Assembly: GCA_963674955.2 (NCBI GenBank)
Contig: CAXXKR010000001.1
Span: 806,001-870,000, forward strand
Reading direction: 5' to 3'
DNA: 64,000 bases
From: G963674955 sp963674955
Lineage (GTDB): Bacteria; Desulfobacterota; Desulfovibrionia; Desulfovibrionales; Desulfovibrionaceae
Shown: in pieces, positions 1 to 7,716 of the stretch
Layout of the letters: each line of letters starts with the position of its first letter
Position numbering within the stretch: the stretch's first letter is position 1
Translations under genes and position numbers: made by a program
The notes under the pieces: generated by a model
Databases searched by the model: none
What the model was told of the DNA's origin: nothing
Seen by the model: the letters and a program-made list of their open reading frames with translations, nothing else

Positions 1-602
1 ACGAAGGTTTTTCCGCCTTGGAAATCGGGCCTTATCTGCCCCGCATTCTGCCCTTCGGCCTGCCCAGCGGTCAGGATCTGGGCTTTGCCGTGCTGATTTT
101 CGTTCTGCCCCAGATGCCCATGACCCTTGGCAATGCGGTCATCGCCACCAGGGATTTGTCCGGCGAATATTTCGGCGAGCAGGGATCAAGAGTCACGGAC
201 AAGGCCCTTTGCGTGAGCATGGGGCTGGCCAATCTGGCCGCGACCCTGTTCGGGGGCATGCCTCTTTGCCACGGAGCTGGCGGGCTGGCGGCCCATTACA
301 GGTTCGGGGCGCGTACCGGCGGTTCCAACCTGATCGTGGGCGGCCTGTTTCTGGTTCTGGCCTTTGCCTTCGGCCCGCACGCCCTGGCCCTGGTGCGGCT
401 CATGCCTCTTTCCGTGCTGGGCGTGCTTCTGGTTTTCGCGGGCGGGCAGCTGGCAATGACCATCATCGACCTGCGTGAGCGAAAGGAACTCTTCGTGACC
501 CTGACCATGGCCGGCATAGCCCTGGCCTCCAATCTGGCCTGGGCCTTTGCCGTGGGGCTGGCGCTTTCCTGGCTCATGAGGTCGAAAAGGGTGGTCGTTT
601 AA
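1..602 (+). CDS. Putative sulfate/molybdate transporter, C-terminal part (5' truncated by window edge)
   Basis: The reading frame is open from the first bases, so the N-terminal part of the gene lies outside the window; 199 residues are visible. The protein is a multi-pass membrane transporter of the SulP-related MOT1 type (putative molybdate/sulfate uptake). The two signatures of that family are visible: a proline-rich P-Q-M-P-M-T-L-G-N-A-V-I-A stretch near residue 35 of the visible part, and G-M-P-L-C-H-G-A-G-G-L near residue 85, followed by three hydrophobic segments. Family assignment is by motif recognition from memory; the substrate cannot be told from the sequence. It ends without a visible terminator, and the next gene lies on the opposite strand. 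Confidence 0.75.
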   Translation, partial: EGFSALEIGPYLPRILPFGLPSGQDLGFAVLIFVLPQMPMTLGNAVIATRDLSGEYFGEQGSRVTDKALCVSMGLANLAATLFGGMPLCHGAGGLAAHYRFGARTGGSNLIVGGLFLVLAFAFGPHALALVRLMPLSVLGVLLVFAGGQLAMTIIDLRERKELFVTLTMAGIALASNLAWAFAVGLALSWLMRSKRVVV

Positions 603-629
603 GGGCGGTCGTTTGTGGCTGGTACTGGG

Positions 630-776
630 TCAGGACAGAACCTGGCGGTAGAGAATTCGTTCGTAGAAGGCGCACATGGCCCTTGCCGGGAGATGTCCGA
701 GGCCCATATTCCGCAGCCTGCAGTAAAGGTGCAGGGGGTTCATTTTGTGTTGCAGTCTGGCTCTCATCATTTCCAT
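630..776 (-). CDS. Small conserved-looking basic protein (48 aa)
   Basis: A 48-codon ORF (ATG at 774-776, TGA at 630-632) preceded by an AAGAGGA ribosome binding site at good spacing. The product is basic and carries the stretch N-P-L-H-L-Y-C-R-L-R-N-M-G-L and, later, A-F-Y-E-R-I-L-Y-R. From memory, Desulfovibrio genomes carry short ORFs with similar N-P-L-H-x-Y-C-R-L-R text, so it is probably real, but its function is unknown. It stands alone between a transporter end and a PilZ gene on the other strand. A chance ORF cannot be excluded at this length. Confidence 0.5.
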   Translation of the reverse strand: MEMMRARLQHKMNPLHLYCRLRNMGLGHLPARAMCAFYERILYRQVLS

Positions 777-856
777 GACTTGTCCTCTTGCCCGTCTTAT
801 CGGACTTGCGGGGCCTGAACATTAGCGGTTGGGGGTTGATTTCGGACCTTGGCGCG

Positions 857-884
857 TTGCCATAACGCGGCAATGTATTATATG
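857..884 (+). promoter_or_regulatory. Possible sigma-70 promoter of the PilZ gene
   Basis: TTGCCA (857-862) and TATATG (879-884) are separated by 16 bases, about 70 bases ahead of the PilZ start codon. The match is moderate and no experiment supports it. Confidence 0.3.
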
Positions 885-956
885 TTTTGCTTGAAGTTGA
901 AACTGGAATGGGAATTTCCGGTTGACGGCGCATCAACTCCAGCCGGGAGGGATGAC

Positions 957-1313
957 ATGTCCAATGAAATGAGAAGGCGTACCAGGATCAAGGCCGGTTA
1001 TCAGGTTTCTCTGCTGGTGGGCGACAGGGAAATTCCGGTGACCACCAGGGATCTCAGCCTCAAGGGACTCTCCTGCCTGCCCGTGGAGGGGCTGGAACAG
1101 GGAATGGAATGCGAGGTGCGCATTTCCCTGGCCGACGACATCAACATCCTGGCTTCCGGGAATATTGTGCGTGTCGACAAGGCGGGTGTAGCCGTCGATT
1201 TCACCAGCATCGAGGAGGAGAGTTTCTTCCATCTCCATCGACTGGTCGAATTGAACTACGGGGACGGAGACAAGATCGGCGAGGAGATTCACACCCCCGC
1301 CTTCAAGGTCTAG
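957..1313 (+). CDS. PilZ-domain protein (c-di-GMP receptor type)
   Basis: A single-domain PilZ protein of 118 residues. PilZ domains bind cyclic di-GMP and pass the signal to motility, adhesion or polysaccharide machinery. The N-terminal arginine motif (R-R-R-T-R, about residues 6-10) and the second motif D-L-S-L-K-G (about residues 32-37; family D/N-x-S-x-x-G) are both present, so binding is plausible. The open frame starts upstream at 849, but ATG 957 is preferred because GGGAGG lies just before it. The window also holds a GGDEF-EAL protein that could make or break the ligand, although far away. Partner and output are unknown. Confidence 0.85.
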   Translation: MSNEMRRRTRIKAGYQVSLLVGDREIPVTTRDLSLKGLSCLPVEGLEQGMECEVRISLADDINILASGNIVRVDKAGVAVDFTSIEEESFFHLHRLVELNYGDGDKIGEEIHTPAFKV

Positions 1314-1327
1314 TACGACGACCCTTC

Positions 1328-2485
1328 CTACTTGATGGCCCAGAACGCAAGGGCCAGCATCAGCACCGAGCAAAGCGCCCCGGCGATAAACACCGCATCC
1401 ATGCCCCACAAGGCCAGCACCCCGCCCATGAGCAGGGGGGCTATGGTCTGCGCAAGTCGCAGGACCATGCCGTTGGCGGCCATGAAGGCCCCGCGGCTTT
1501 CCATGGGCGCCAGTCCGGCGAGCAGGGTCATGGCGCTGGGGATGTTCAACCCCTGGGCCAGTCCGAAAAGGACGATGGGCACGGAGCAGAGCCAGAAGTT
1601 CGGAGCCAGGGGCAGGAGCAGCATGGCCGGGATGTACAGAACGAACGCCGCCCTGAGCATGTGCGCCTCGCCGAATCTTTTGGACAGCCTGCCCAATTGC
1701 GACGCGGCCAGGGCCGTGACGAAGGAGGCCACGGAAAAAATGCCGCCGATGGCCATGGGCGATGAACCGAAACGTTTGTCCATGAGAATGGGCAGATATG
1801 TGACCATGGGGCCGTAAAGGATGACAAAGGTCAGCAGGGTTGCGGTGAACAGGGCCAGGGCCTGCCTGGAGCGCATTTGCGCCAGTGATGATTTTATGTA
1901 GTCCTTGAAGTTCTGCGCGGATTTGGGCTCCGGGTTGTCCAGGCGCAGAAAGACCAGAAATCCAAGGGGAATGGCCACCACGGGCAGCAGAAATGGCCAT
2001 TGCCAGCCCAACAGGGCCAAGGCCCCGCCGATGGCCGGGAAAAGCGCGGTGCCCATGGACAGGACGCTGGCGTTGAGGCCCATGGCCGTGATGCGTTCCC
2101 TGTCCTTGTACAGGTCGCCGATGAGCGTCATGTTCAGGACGCCCAAGGGGGCCGCGCCCACTCCCTGGAGAAAACGCAGGGTAAGCAGTGTGGGCAAGTC
2201 GCTTGCGAAAAAGCAGGCTGTCCCGGCCACGCCGAAAAGGAACAGGGAAGGCACAAGTATTTTTTTTCTGCCCACCCGGTCGCCCAGGATACCGGCCACT
2301 GGTGTCAGAAAGACTCCCGGCAGGGTGAAGGTGGTGATGACCAGCCCGACCGAGGTTGCAGTCAGTCCGGGCAGATTCTTGATCATCAGCGGCAGCGCGG
2401 GCATGATGCTTGATACGCTCAAAACCACCATCAGGGTGACGCCGAAGACAAGTCGCAGGTTTGTGTCCAGGTACAGTTTACGCAA
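1328..2485 (-). CDS. MFS transporter
   Basis: A 385-residue integral membrane protein with about 12 hydrophobic segments, typical of major facilitator superfamily drug/proton antiporters. The loop 2-3 signature G-D-R-V-G-R-K-K is visible near residue 68, and a central cytoplasmic loop rich in charged residues lies near residues 185-210. Translation probably starts at TTG (2485), with AAGGA about nine bases upstream; no better ATG is present. It begins 12 bases after proB ends, so it is probably cotranscribed as the last gene of the obgE-proB unit. The substrate is unknown. Confidence 0.85.
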   Translation of the reverse strand: MRKLYLDTNLRLVFGVTLMVVLSVSSIMPALPLMIKNLPGLTATSVGLVITTFTLPGVFLTPVAGILGDRVGRKKILVPSLFLFGVAGTACFFASDLPTLLTLRFLQGVGAAPLGVLNMTLIGDLYKDRERITAMGLNASVLSMGTALFPAIGGALALLGWQWPFLLPVVAIPLGFLVFLRLDNPEPKSAQNFKDYIKSSLAQMRSRQALALFTATLLTFVILYGPMVTYLPILMDKRFGSSPMAIGGIFSVASFVTALAASQLGRLSKRFGEAHMLRAAFVLYIPAMLLLPLAPNFWLCSVPIVLFGLAQGLNIPSAMTLLAGLAPMESRGAFMAANGMVLRLAQTIAPLLMGGVLALWGMDAVFIAGALCSVLMLALAFWAIK

Positions 2486-2497
2486 TGTCGGCGGTCC

Positions 2498-3661
2498 TTA
2501 GACTGCGGCGTCCAGAAGCATGTTGTCTCTGTGGACCGCTTCGGTGTATGAGGCGTCGCCGAGTATTTCCTCAATTTCAGAGGTCTTGCGGCCCATTATT
2601 CTTTTCAGGTCCGGGGCCGAGTAGTTGGTCAGCCCCACGCCCAGGCAGGCGCCGTCGGGCGCGGCGATGTTGACCAGCGCCCCGCGTTCGAAGTCGCCTT
2701 GGACGCCGCTGATGCCCGCCGGAAGCAGGCTCTTGCCCCGGCTGACAACGGCCTTTGCCGCTCCGGCGTCCAGGCTGATGGTTCCGGATGGGGCCACGTG
2801 GTAGGCCAGCCAGAATTTTCGGCTGGAAACCTTTTTCCCCTCCGGCTCGATCCAGGTGCCTTCCATCTTGCCGTCAAACACATCTTCCAGGGACAGGGAT
2901 TTGCCGCCGGGAAGGATGAGGGTGGGTGTGCCCAACTGGGCGGCCCTGCGTGCGGCCAGGAGTTTGGAGTACATGCCGCCTGAACCCACGGAGGTCTTGC
3001 CGTCGCACATGGCCTCTATATCCAGGCCTGAAATGTTTTGGATATGGGGCAGCAGTTTCGCGCCGGGAGTCTTTTGGGGATTTTTATCGAAGACGCCTCC
3101 GGCCGAGGTCAGGTTCACGAACAGGTCCGCACCGGTCAGGCCAACCGTCAGGGCCGCGAGGGTGTCGTTGTCCCCGAATTTTATTTCCTGGACCGAGACA
3201 GTGTCGTTTTCATTGATGATGGGAATGACCCGCCAGGAAAGTAGCCTTTCCAGTGTGTTGCGTGCGTTGAGAAAGCGTTCCCGTTCCTTGAGTCCGCTGC
3301 GGGTCAGGAGAATCTGGGCCGTGACCTTGCCGAAGCGGGCGAAGGCCTCGTCGTATTCATGCATCAACCGTCCCTGCCCGATGGCCGAGGTGGCCTGTCG
3401 GCCTGGAAGGTCGGTGAAGTCGTATTCCTGTTCGGATTTGCATGCGGACAGGATGCGCCTGCGGCCCGCGGCCATTGCTCCGGAAGAGACCAGGATGACA
3501 TCCAGCCCACGGTCCTGCAGTGCGGCAAGCTGGCTGGCCAGCCAGTCGATGGTCGGCAGGTCTAGACCCTTGTCCGTGGTCAGGACGGCACTGCCCACCT
3601 TGACCACGATTCTTTTTGCGCTGTTCAGGGCGCTTGTTCTACTTTCCAGCTCGTTGTTCAT
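2498..3661 (-). CDS. proB: Glutamate 5-kinase
   Basis: Catalyses ATP-dependent phosphorylation of glutamate, the first step of proline synthesis. The N-terminal amino-acid kinase domain shows K-V-G-S-A-V-L near residue 20, V-S-S-G-A-M-A-A-G near residue 60, and I-N-E-N-D-T-V followed by F-G-D-N-D-T-L-A-A. A C-terminal PUA domain follows (about residues 285-375). At 387 residues it is slightly longer than the usual 367 because of a short N-terminal extension. The frame opens at a TTG (3673), but the ATG at 3659-3661 is preferred. It follows obgE by about 30 bases; the obgE-proB pairing is common in bacteria. Confidence 0.95.
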   Translation of the reverse strand: MNNELESRTSALNSAKRIVVKVGSAVLTTDKGLDLPTIDWLASQLAALQDRGLDVILVSSGAMAAGRRRILSACKSEQEYDFTDLPGRQATSAIGQGRLMHEYDEAFARFGKVTAQILLTRSGLKERERFLNARNTLERLLSWRVIPIINENDTVSVQEIKFGDNDTLAALTVGLTGADLFVNLTSAGGVFDKNPQKTPGAKLLPHIQNISGLDIEAMCDGKTSVGSGGMYSKLLAARRAAQLGTPTLILPGGKSLSLEDVFDGKMEGTWIEPEGKKVSSRKFWLAYHVAPSGTISLDAGAAKAVVSRGKSLLPAGISGVQGDFERGALVNIAAPDGACLGVGLTNYSAPDLKRIMGRKTSEIEEILGDASYTEAVHRDNMLLDAAV

Positions 3662-3694
3662 GCTGGTGTCCAACTACAGCATTTTCAGCGTTTT

Positions 3695-4702
3695 TTAAAG
3701 GGATTCCAGAAGACTCCACATTTTTTCAACCAACTGGTCGAGGCCGTCGCCCTTGAGGGCGGAGATGAAGAATATCTCCATTCCGGCATCCTTGGCTTCG
3801 TCTCTCAGTCTTTCCAATTCCTCCGGGGCGAGGAGGTCGATCTTGTTGACCACGCAAATCTGCTTGCGTTCGGAAAGGTTGGCGTCGAACTGCTTGAGTT
3901 CGTCGTTCAGCAGTTCGAATCCGCTGAAGGGGTCTTCGACGTTCAGGTCCTCGCAGCTCAGGATGTGCACCAGAAAACGGGTGCGCTCCACGTGCTTCAG
4001 AAATTTGATTCCCAGTCCGTGTCCCTGGCTCGCGCCTTCGATGAGGCCGGGTATGTCGGCGATGACCATGCGGTTGTAAACGTCGTCCTCAATGACTCCC
4101 AGGTTGGGAACCAGGGTTGTGAAGGGGTAGGCGGCGATCTTTGGACGGGCCGCCGAGATGGCCGAGATGAAAGTCGACTTGCCCGCGTTGGGCAGTCCCA
4201 GAAGGCCAACGTCGGCCAGGATTTTCAGTTCCAGGCGGATGCTCCGCTCCTCGCCTGATTTGCCGTCTTCGGCGTAGCGCGGGGTGCGGTTGGTGGAGGA
4301 CTTGAAATGAATGTTGCCGCGTCCGCCGCGTCCGCCCTTGCAGATGACGACTTCCCGGCCTATTTCGGTCAGGTCGGCGATGAGCTCCTCTCTTTCGTCG
4401 TCAAAGATTTCATAGACCAGCGTGCCCACGGGCAGATCGACCACCAGGTCGTCGGCGGCTTTGCCGTATCTGTCCTTGCCCATTCCCGGCTGGCCGTTTC
4501 TGGCCTGGTAAAGTCTTTTGAGGCGGAAATCGTGCAGGGTCAGAAGCTTGTCCGAGCCGCGAAAGATCACGTCTCCGCCCCTTCCGCCGTCTCCGCCGTC
4601 CGGTCCGCCCTTGGGTATGAATTTTTCCCTGCGCAGGGAAATACAGCCGTCTCCGCCCTTGCCGGAACGCACGGTTATTGTGGCTTCGTCTACGAATCGC
4701 AT
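3695..4702 (-). CDS. obgE: Obg-family GTPase (ribosome assembly / stress)
   Basis: An essential GTPase associated with the large ribosomal subunit. The glycine-rich Obg fold covers about residues 1-158, with the repeated G-G-D-G-G-R-G-G-D type stretches; the G domain follows with P-loop G-L-P-N-A-G-K-S-T, the switch D-I-P-G-L-I-E-G-A, and N-K-I-D. At 335 residues it lacks the long C-terminal domain of some Obg proteins. The ATG is preceded by GAGGTT. It sits downstream of rplU-rpmA, the classic order, but a strong terminator lies between rpmA and obgE, so obgE probably has its own promoter or depends on readthrough. Confidence 0.96.
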   Translation of the reverse strand: MRFVDEATITVRSGKGGDGCISLRREKFIPKGGPDGGDGGRGGDVIFRGSDKLLTLHDFRLKRLYQARNGQPGMGKDRYGKAADDLVVDLPVGTLVYEIFDDEREELIADLTEIGREVVICKGGRGGRGNIHFKSSTNRTPRYAEDGKSGEERSIRLELKILADVGLLGLPNAGKSTFISAISAARPKIAAYPFTTLVPNLGVIEDDVYNRMVIADIPGLIEGASQGHGLGIKFLKHVERTRFLVHILSCEDLNVEDPFSGFELLNDELKQFDANLSERKQICVVNKIDLLAPEELERLRDEAKDAGMEIFFISALKGDGLDQLVEKMWSLLESL

Positions 4703-4761
4703 GAAATGAACCTCGCTTGCGCTGCCTCGAATCCTAACAGGCCGAGGGCGTCCGCCTCAAT

Positions 4762-4796
4762 AAAAAAAGGGCGGGAGACAGTCCAGTCTCCCGCCC
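4762..4796 (-). terminator. Intrinsic terminator after rpmA
   Basis: On the minus strand an 11-bp perfect stem (GGGCGGGAGAC paired with GTCTCCCGCCC) with a 6-base loop is followed by seven Ts. It lies just downstream of rpmA and upstream of obgE. Confidence 0.9.
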
Positions 4797-4819
4797 GCGA
4801 AAATCGAGTGGGTCGTCCT

Positions 4820-5083
4820 TTATGCGGGGACTACGTGCACCCTGGTCTTGCTTTTGCGGTTGCGGATGTATTTTTCGTATTTGACCACGCCGTCCACCAG
4901 GGCGAACAGGGTCCAATCCTTGCCCACGCCGACATTCTTGCCGGGGTGAATCTTGGTGCCGAGCTGACGAACGAGGATGTTTCCGGCCAGTACGCCCTGA
5001 CCCCCGAAGCGTTTCACGCCCCGTCTTTGTCCTGCGCTGTCGCGACCGTTTCTGGAACTACCAGCTGCTTTTTTATGAGCCAT
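4820..5083 (-). CDS. rpmA: 50S ribosomal protein L27
   Basis: An 87-residue component of the large ribosomal subunit near the peptidyl transferase centre. The N-terminus M-A-H-K-K-A-A-G-S-S-R-N-G-R-D-S and the following G-V-K-R-F-G-G-Q are diagnostic. Length is normal. It follows rplU by 19 bases and is closed by a strong terminator. Confidence 0.98.
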   Translation of the reverse strand: MAHKKAAGSSRNGRDSAGQRRGVKRFGGQGVLAGNILVRQLGTKIHPGKNVGVGKDWTLFALVDGVVKYEKYIRNRKSKTRVHVVPA

Positions 5084-5102
5084 ATCAATCTCCTCCCAGA
5101 CC

Positions 5103-5414
5103 CTAGGCCGTAATGGATTTGATCTTGAGTTTCGTGTAATCTTGGCGGTGACCGGTCTTCTTGCTGGAGTCCTTTTTGGACAGCTTGTGGAAGACTATGA
5201 TCTTTTCCCCGCGCTCGTGACCGAGAACCGTGCAATCGACTTTTGCGCCTTCAACGTAAGGCTCGCCGATCTTGGTCTTGTCTCCGTCTCCGATGAGCAG
5301 AACCTTGTCCAGAGTAAGGTCTGAACCGGGTTCGGCCTTGAGCAACTCAACCCTGAATTCAAGGCCTTCTTCCACGCGGAACTGCTTGCCGCCGGTTTCA
5401 ACTACTGCAAACAT
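5103..5414 (-). CDS. rplU: 50S ribosomal protein L21
   Basis: A large-subunit ribosomal protein of 103 residues, beginning M-F-A-V-V-E-T-G-G-K-Q-F-R-V, the family signature. The open frame extends upstream to 5459, but ATG 5412-5414 is preferred because GGAGGT lies about nine bases before it and homologues start here. It is the first gene of the rplU-rpmA pair. The C-terminal G-H-R-Q-x-Y-T-x-L-K-I motif is intact. Confidence 0.98.
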   Translation of the reverse strand: MFAVVETGGKQFRVEEGLEFRVELLKAEPGSDLTLDKVLLIGDGDKTKIGEPYVEGAKVDCTVLGHERGEKIIVFHKLSKKDSSKKTGHRQDYTKLKIKSITA

Positions 5415-5510
5415 ATTAATGATACCTCCGTCTCGTAAGAGGAAGGTATTTAGCCGCAAGAGGTCGTGGAAGTCAACCCCCTGCGGGCACTTTTTCGCGG
5501 TTGGGCGCTT

Positions 5511-6221
5511 TTATTTCAATCCGGCCTTGGCCAGGACCAGGACATCCACGCGTGCGGCTCCGGCTTTGGCCAGGATTTTCGAGCATTCCGCGATGGTCGC
5601 GCCCGTGGTCAGAACGTCGTCCACCAGCAGCACCGAGCGGTCCCGCACACGCTCTTCCGCCGCCCGGAAGGCGCCCCTTAGGTTCTCCAGCCTTTCCTTT
5701 CCCTTGAGCCTGGATTGGGGAGTGGTGTTTCTGACACGGCGCAGGGCGTCCGGGGCAATGGGTCGGCCGGTTTTGGCGCTCACCAGCCTGCCAAGCTCAA
5801 GGCTCTGGTTGAAGCCGCGCCTGAAAAGCCTTTTTGGGTGCAGGGGCACCGGAATGATGAGCTCCGGAAGGCTTTCAGCTTCCTGCTCGAAGGCCAGGAC
5901 CGCCATTTCCTGCAAAAGCCTGCCCAGGCCCAGGCGGCCGGAAAATTTGTAGGCCAGGATCATTTCGCGCAGCCTGCCCGCATAGGGCGAGTGGAAATAA
6001 AGGCGTGTCCAGGGCCTGGGCTCGAGCCTGCACTCGGAGCAGAGACCCGGCTCGTCGTCCTCTCGCCCGAACATGGTCCCGCAGCAGGTGCAGTAGCCTC
6101 CCGTCCTCGGCTTGAGCAGCTCCAGGCAGTCGGGGCAGAGCGGGCTTCCCGCAGTCATGACCCCCTCGCAGGAAGGGCAGCGTTTTTCCCGGCCCATGAA
6201 AAACATAAGCTTGTTCAGCAT
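5511..6221 (-). CDS. ComF-family phosphoribosyltransferase-like protein
   Basis: A 236-residue ComF/GntX-type protein. In naturally competent bacteria ComF acts in DNA uptake; elsewhere the role is unclear. The N-terminus carries four C-x-x-C pairs (C-P-S-C, C-P-D-C, C-T-C-C, C-S-E-C), a likely zinc-binding domain. The C-terminal half is a type I phosphoribosyltransferase fold with P-V-P-L-H near residue 125, R-G-F-N-Q-S, and the PRPP-binding loop V-L-L-V-D-D-V-L-T-T-G-A-T. It starts 17 bases after the flavoprotein gene ends, so it is probably the last gene of that operon. Confidence 0.88.
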   Translation of the reverse strand: MLNKLMFFMGREKRCPSCEGVMTAGSPLCPDCLELLKPRTGGYCTCCGTMFGREDDEPGLCSECRLEPRPWTRLYFHSPYAGRLREMILAYKFSGRLGLGRLLQEMAVLAFEQEAESLPELIIPVPLHPKRLFRRGFNQSLELGRLVSAKTGRPIAPDALRRVRNTTPQSRLKGKERLENLRGAFRAAEERVRDRSVLLVDDVLTTGATIAECSKILAKAGAARVDVLVLAKAGLK

Positions 6222-6238
6222 GTGTCCTTTCGTTGCGC

Positions 6239-6829
6239 TTACTTGCAGCTTTGCGCCGCCTTGCGGCCCAGTTCCAGAACGCCAGCCGAAAGTTCCCGGT
6301 CGAATTCAAGGTCGTTTTTCGCGTCCACGGCCCTCAGGGTCAATGCGCCTTTCAGCTCAAGGTTGAAGTTCTCCAGGAAGTACTTGAGGGTCAGCAGGGA
6401 GCCGTCGAAAAGCGAATCGCCCCTGGAGCCGGCCACCAGACAGGCGAAGGCGGGCCGCTTGGCGAGGTTCGCGATTTGCTCGTTCCCCTTGCGCCTGGCG
6501 TTCCAGAATCTTTGTCCCCTGTCGATCCAGGTCTTGAACATGGAGGGCAGATGGTAGAAATAGACGGGCGTGGAAAAGAAGACGAAAGGAGAGGTCGTCA
6601 GTGGGGCGAAGAGTTTTTCAGCGTCGTCCCTTTCCCCCAGCACGCAGGTGTTTTGCGGGGAATCGAGGCATTTGTCGCAGGCCAGACAGTGCATGACCTT
6701 GTGGTTTCGCAATGTGAACAGCTCGGCCTTGGCTCCGGACTCGGCAAGCCCCTGGGCGAAAAGTTCCGCGGCCTTGTCGCTGTTGCCGCCCTTTCTGTGG
6801 CTGCACGAATAGATTGCGCACTTATTCAT
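6239..6829 (-). CDS. Flavodoxin-fold NAD(P)H-dependent oxidoreductase / iron-sulfur flavoprotein-like
   Basis: A 196-residue flavodoxin-fold protein of the FMN reductase / multimeric flavodoxin type. The phosphate-binding loop for FMN is near the N-terminus (S-C-S-H-R-K-G-G-N-S-D). A cysteine cluster C-L-A-C-D-K-C near residue 48 resembles the compact cysteine motif of archaeal-type iron-sulfur flavoproteins, so an Fe-S cluster is possible but not shown. S-T-P-V-Y-F-Y near residue 87 is the usual family segment. The gene overlaps the end of the TusA-like gene by eight bases, implying cotranscription and translational coupling. The natural substrate is unknown. Confidence 0.8.
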   Translation of the reverse strand: MNKCAIYSCSHRKGGNSDKAAELFAQGLAESGAKAELFTLRNHKVMHCLACDKCLDSPQNTCVLGERDDAEKLFAPLTTSPFVFFSTPVYFYHLPSMFKTWIDRGQRFWNARRKGNEQIANLAKRPAFACLVAGSRGDSLFDGSLLTLKYFLENFNLELKGALTLRAVDAKNDLEFDRELSAGVLELGRKAAQSCK

Positions 6830-7076
6830 CGCTTTCCCCTGTTTTTTTAGGGACCGCCCTGCGTCTGAAAACCGCCCGGAGGGCGCCGTCCGACTCCTCG
6901 GCCTCCATTGTCCAGTTGGGCATTATGCGCAGGGCATTTTCAAGCTGGCCCCTTGTGGAAGCGTCCACCAGGGCCTCGACCAGATCGCCTTTGGTGAAAC
7001 GGAGATACCAACCTATCTCCAGTCCCACGCCTCAACACTTGCCGCGCAGGTCCACGAGAGAATCGCCTATGCTCAT
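6822..7076 (-). CDS. TusA-like sulfur-carrier protein, probable selenoprotein (in-frame UGA = Sec15)
   Basis: A conventional ORF call gives only a 68-codon fragment starting at GTG (7026-7028). Read through the in-frame TGA (7032-7034), the frame extends to ATG 7074-7076, which has an AGGGA ribosome binding site, giving 84 residues. The N-terminus reads V-D-L-R-G-K-C-U-G-V, which aligns with the TusA/SirA signature D-x-R-G-L-x-C-P: the UGA falls on the catalytic cysteine that carries persulfide sulfur. The rest fits the small TusA alpha/beta fold. The C-P-x-P prolines are missing. A hairpin at 7001-7020 fits a bacterial SECIS. It lies 13 bases after the MBL gene and overlaps the flavoprotein gene. 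Alternatives are a nonsense mutation or a base error in a C-C protein. Confidence 0.8.
7001..7020 (-). promoter_or_regulatory. Putative bacterial SECIS hairpin inside the TusA-like coding sequence
   Basis: On the coding (minus) strand, 11 bases after the UGA, a perfect 7-bp stem GGAGATA / TATCTCC encloses the loop GGTTGG. Eighteen bases separate the UGA from the loop GGT; as I recall it, E. coli fdhF has the same 18-base distance to its GGU loop. A guanine pair at the start of a short apical loop is the bacterial SECIS hallmark read by SelB. Confidence 0.72.
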
Positions 7077-7089
7077 TTCACGTCCCTTT

Positions 7090-7716
7090 TCAGAATCCGC
7101 CGGAAGTGAAAAACGGATTGTGGTTTTCTTCATCGCCCACAGTGGTCAGCGGTCCATGTCCGGAATACAGCGCCGTGTCGGCGGGCAGCGTGAATATTTT
7201 TTTCCTGACCGAGTCCAGAAGCACCTCCATGTCCCCGCCCGGAAAATCGGTCCGGCCGATGGAGCGGTAGAAGACAACGTCTCCCACGAATGCGGCTTTG
7301 GCGTCCGGAAAATAAAATGTCAGGCTGCCAAGGCTGTGGCCCGGCGTGGACAAGACCTTGCAGGGCAGTCCGGCGAATTCCGCGTCGCCCTCGGCTATGG
7401 CCTGAAAGTCGAATTCGTCGGCCACGGGCAGCCCCATGAGCCCGCCGCGGCCGATTTCCGTGTCCATGAGCTGCCTGTCGGCTTCGGAGGCAAAAATGGG
7501 CACGGAGAAATGATCGCTCAATTCCCGGTTGCCGTAGATGTGGTCGAAGTGCAGATGGGTGTTCAGGATATGGGTCAGGGTCAGGCCGTTTTGTTCGATG
7601 TGCTTGATTATGGGCGTGGGCTTGCCGCCCGGATCGATTGCCACGGCCAAGCCCTCGTGTGAAAGCACGTAGCTGTTGGTTTGCAGGGGGCCGATTGCGA
7701 AATGCTCAATGTGCAT
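7090..7716 (-). CDS. MBL-fold metallo-hydrolase (glyoxalase II-like)
   Basis: A 208-residue metallo-beta-lactamase-fold hydrolase. The metal-binding motif T-H-L-H-F-D-H is near residue 53, the later ligands are S-T-P-G-H-S-L-G-S near residue 122 and F-V-G-D-V-V-F, and a final S-G-H-G is near residue 188. These fit a di-metal hydroxyacylglutathione hydrolase-like or persulfide dioxygenase-like enzyme; the substrate cannot be told apart by motif alone. Its start overlaps the nitroreductase stop (TGATG), and the TusA-like gene follows after 13 bases, so it belongs to the same operon. The company of a sulfur carrier makes a thioester or persulfide substrate attractive, but that is inference. Confidence 0.88.
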   Translation of the reverse strand: MHIEHFAIGPLQTNSYVLSHEGLAVAIDPGGKPTPIIKHIEQNGLTLTHILNTHLHFDHIYGNRELSDHFSVPIFASEADRQLMDTEIGRGGLMGLPVADEFDFQAIAEGDAEFAGLPCKVLSTPGHSLGSLTFYFPDAKAAFVGDVVFYRSIGRTDFPGGDMEVLLDSVRKKIFTLPADTALYSGHGPLTTVGDEENHNPFFTSGGF

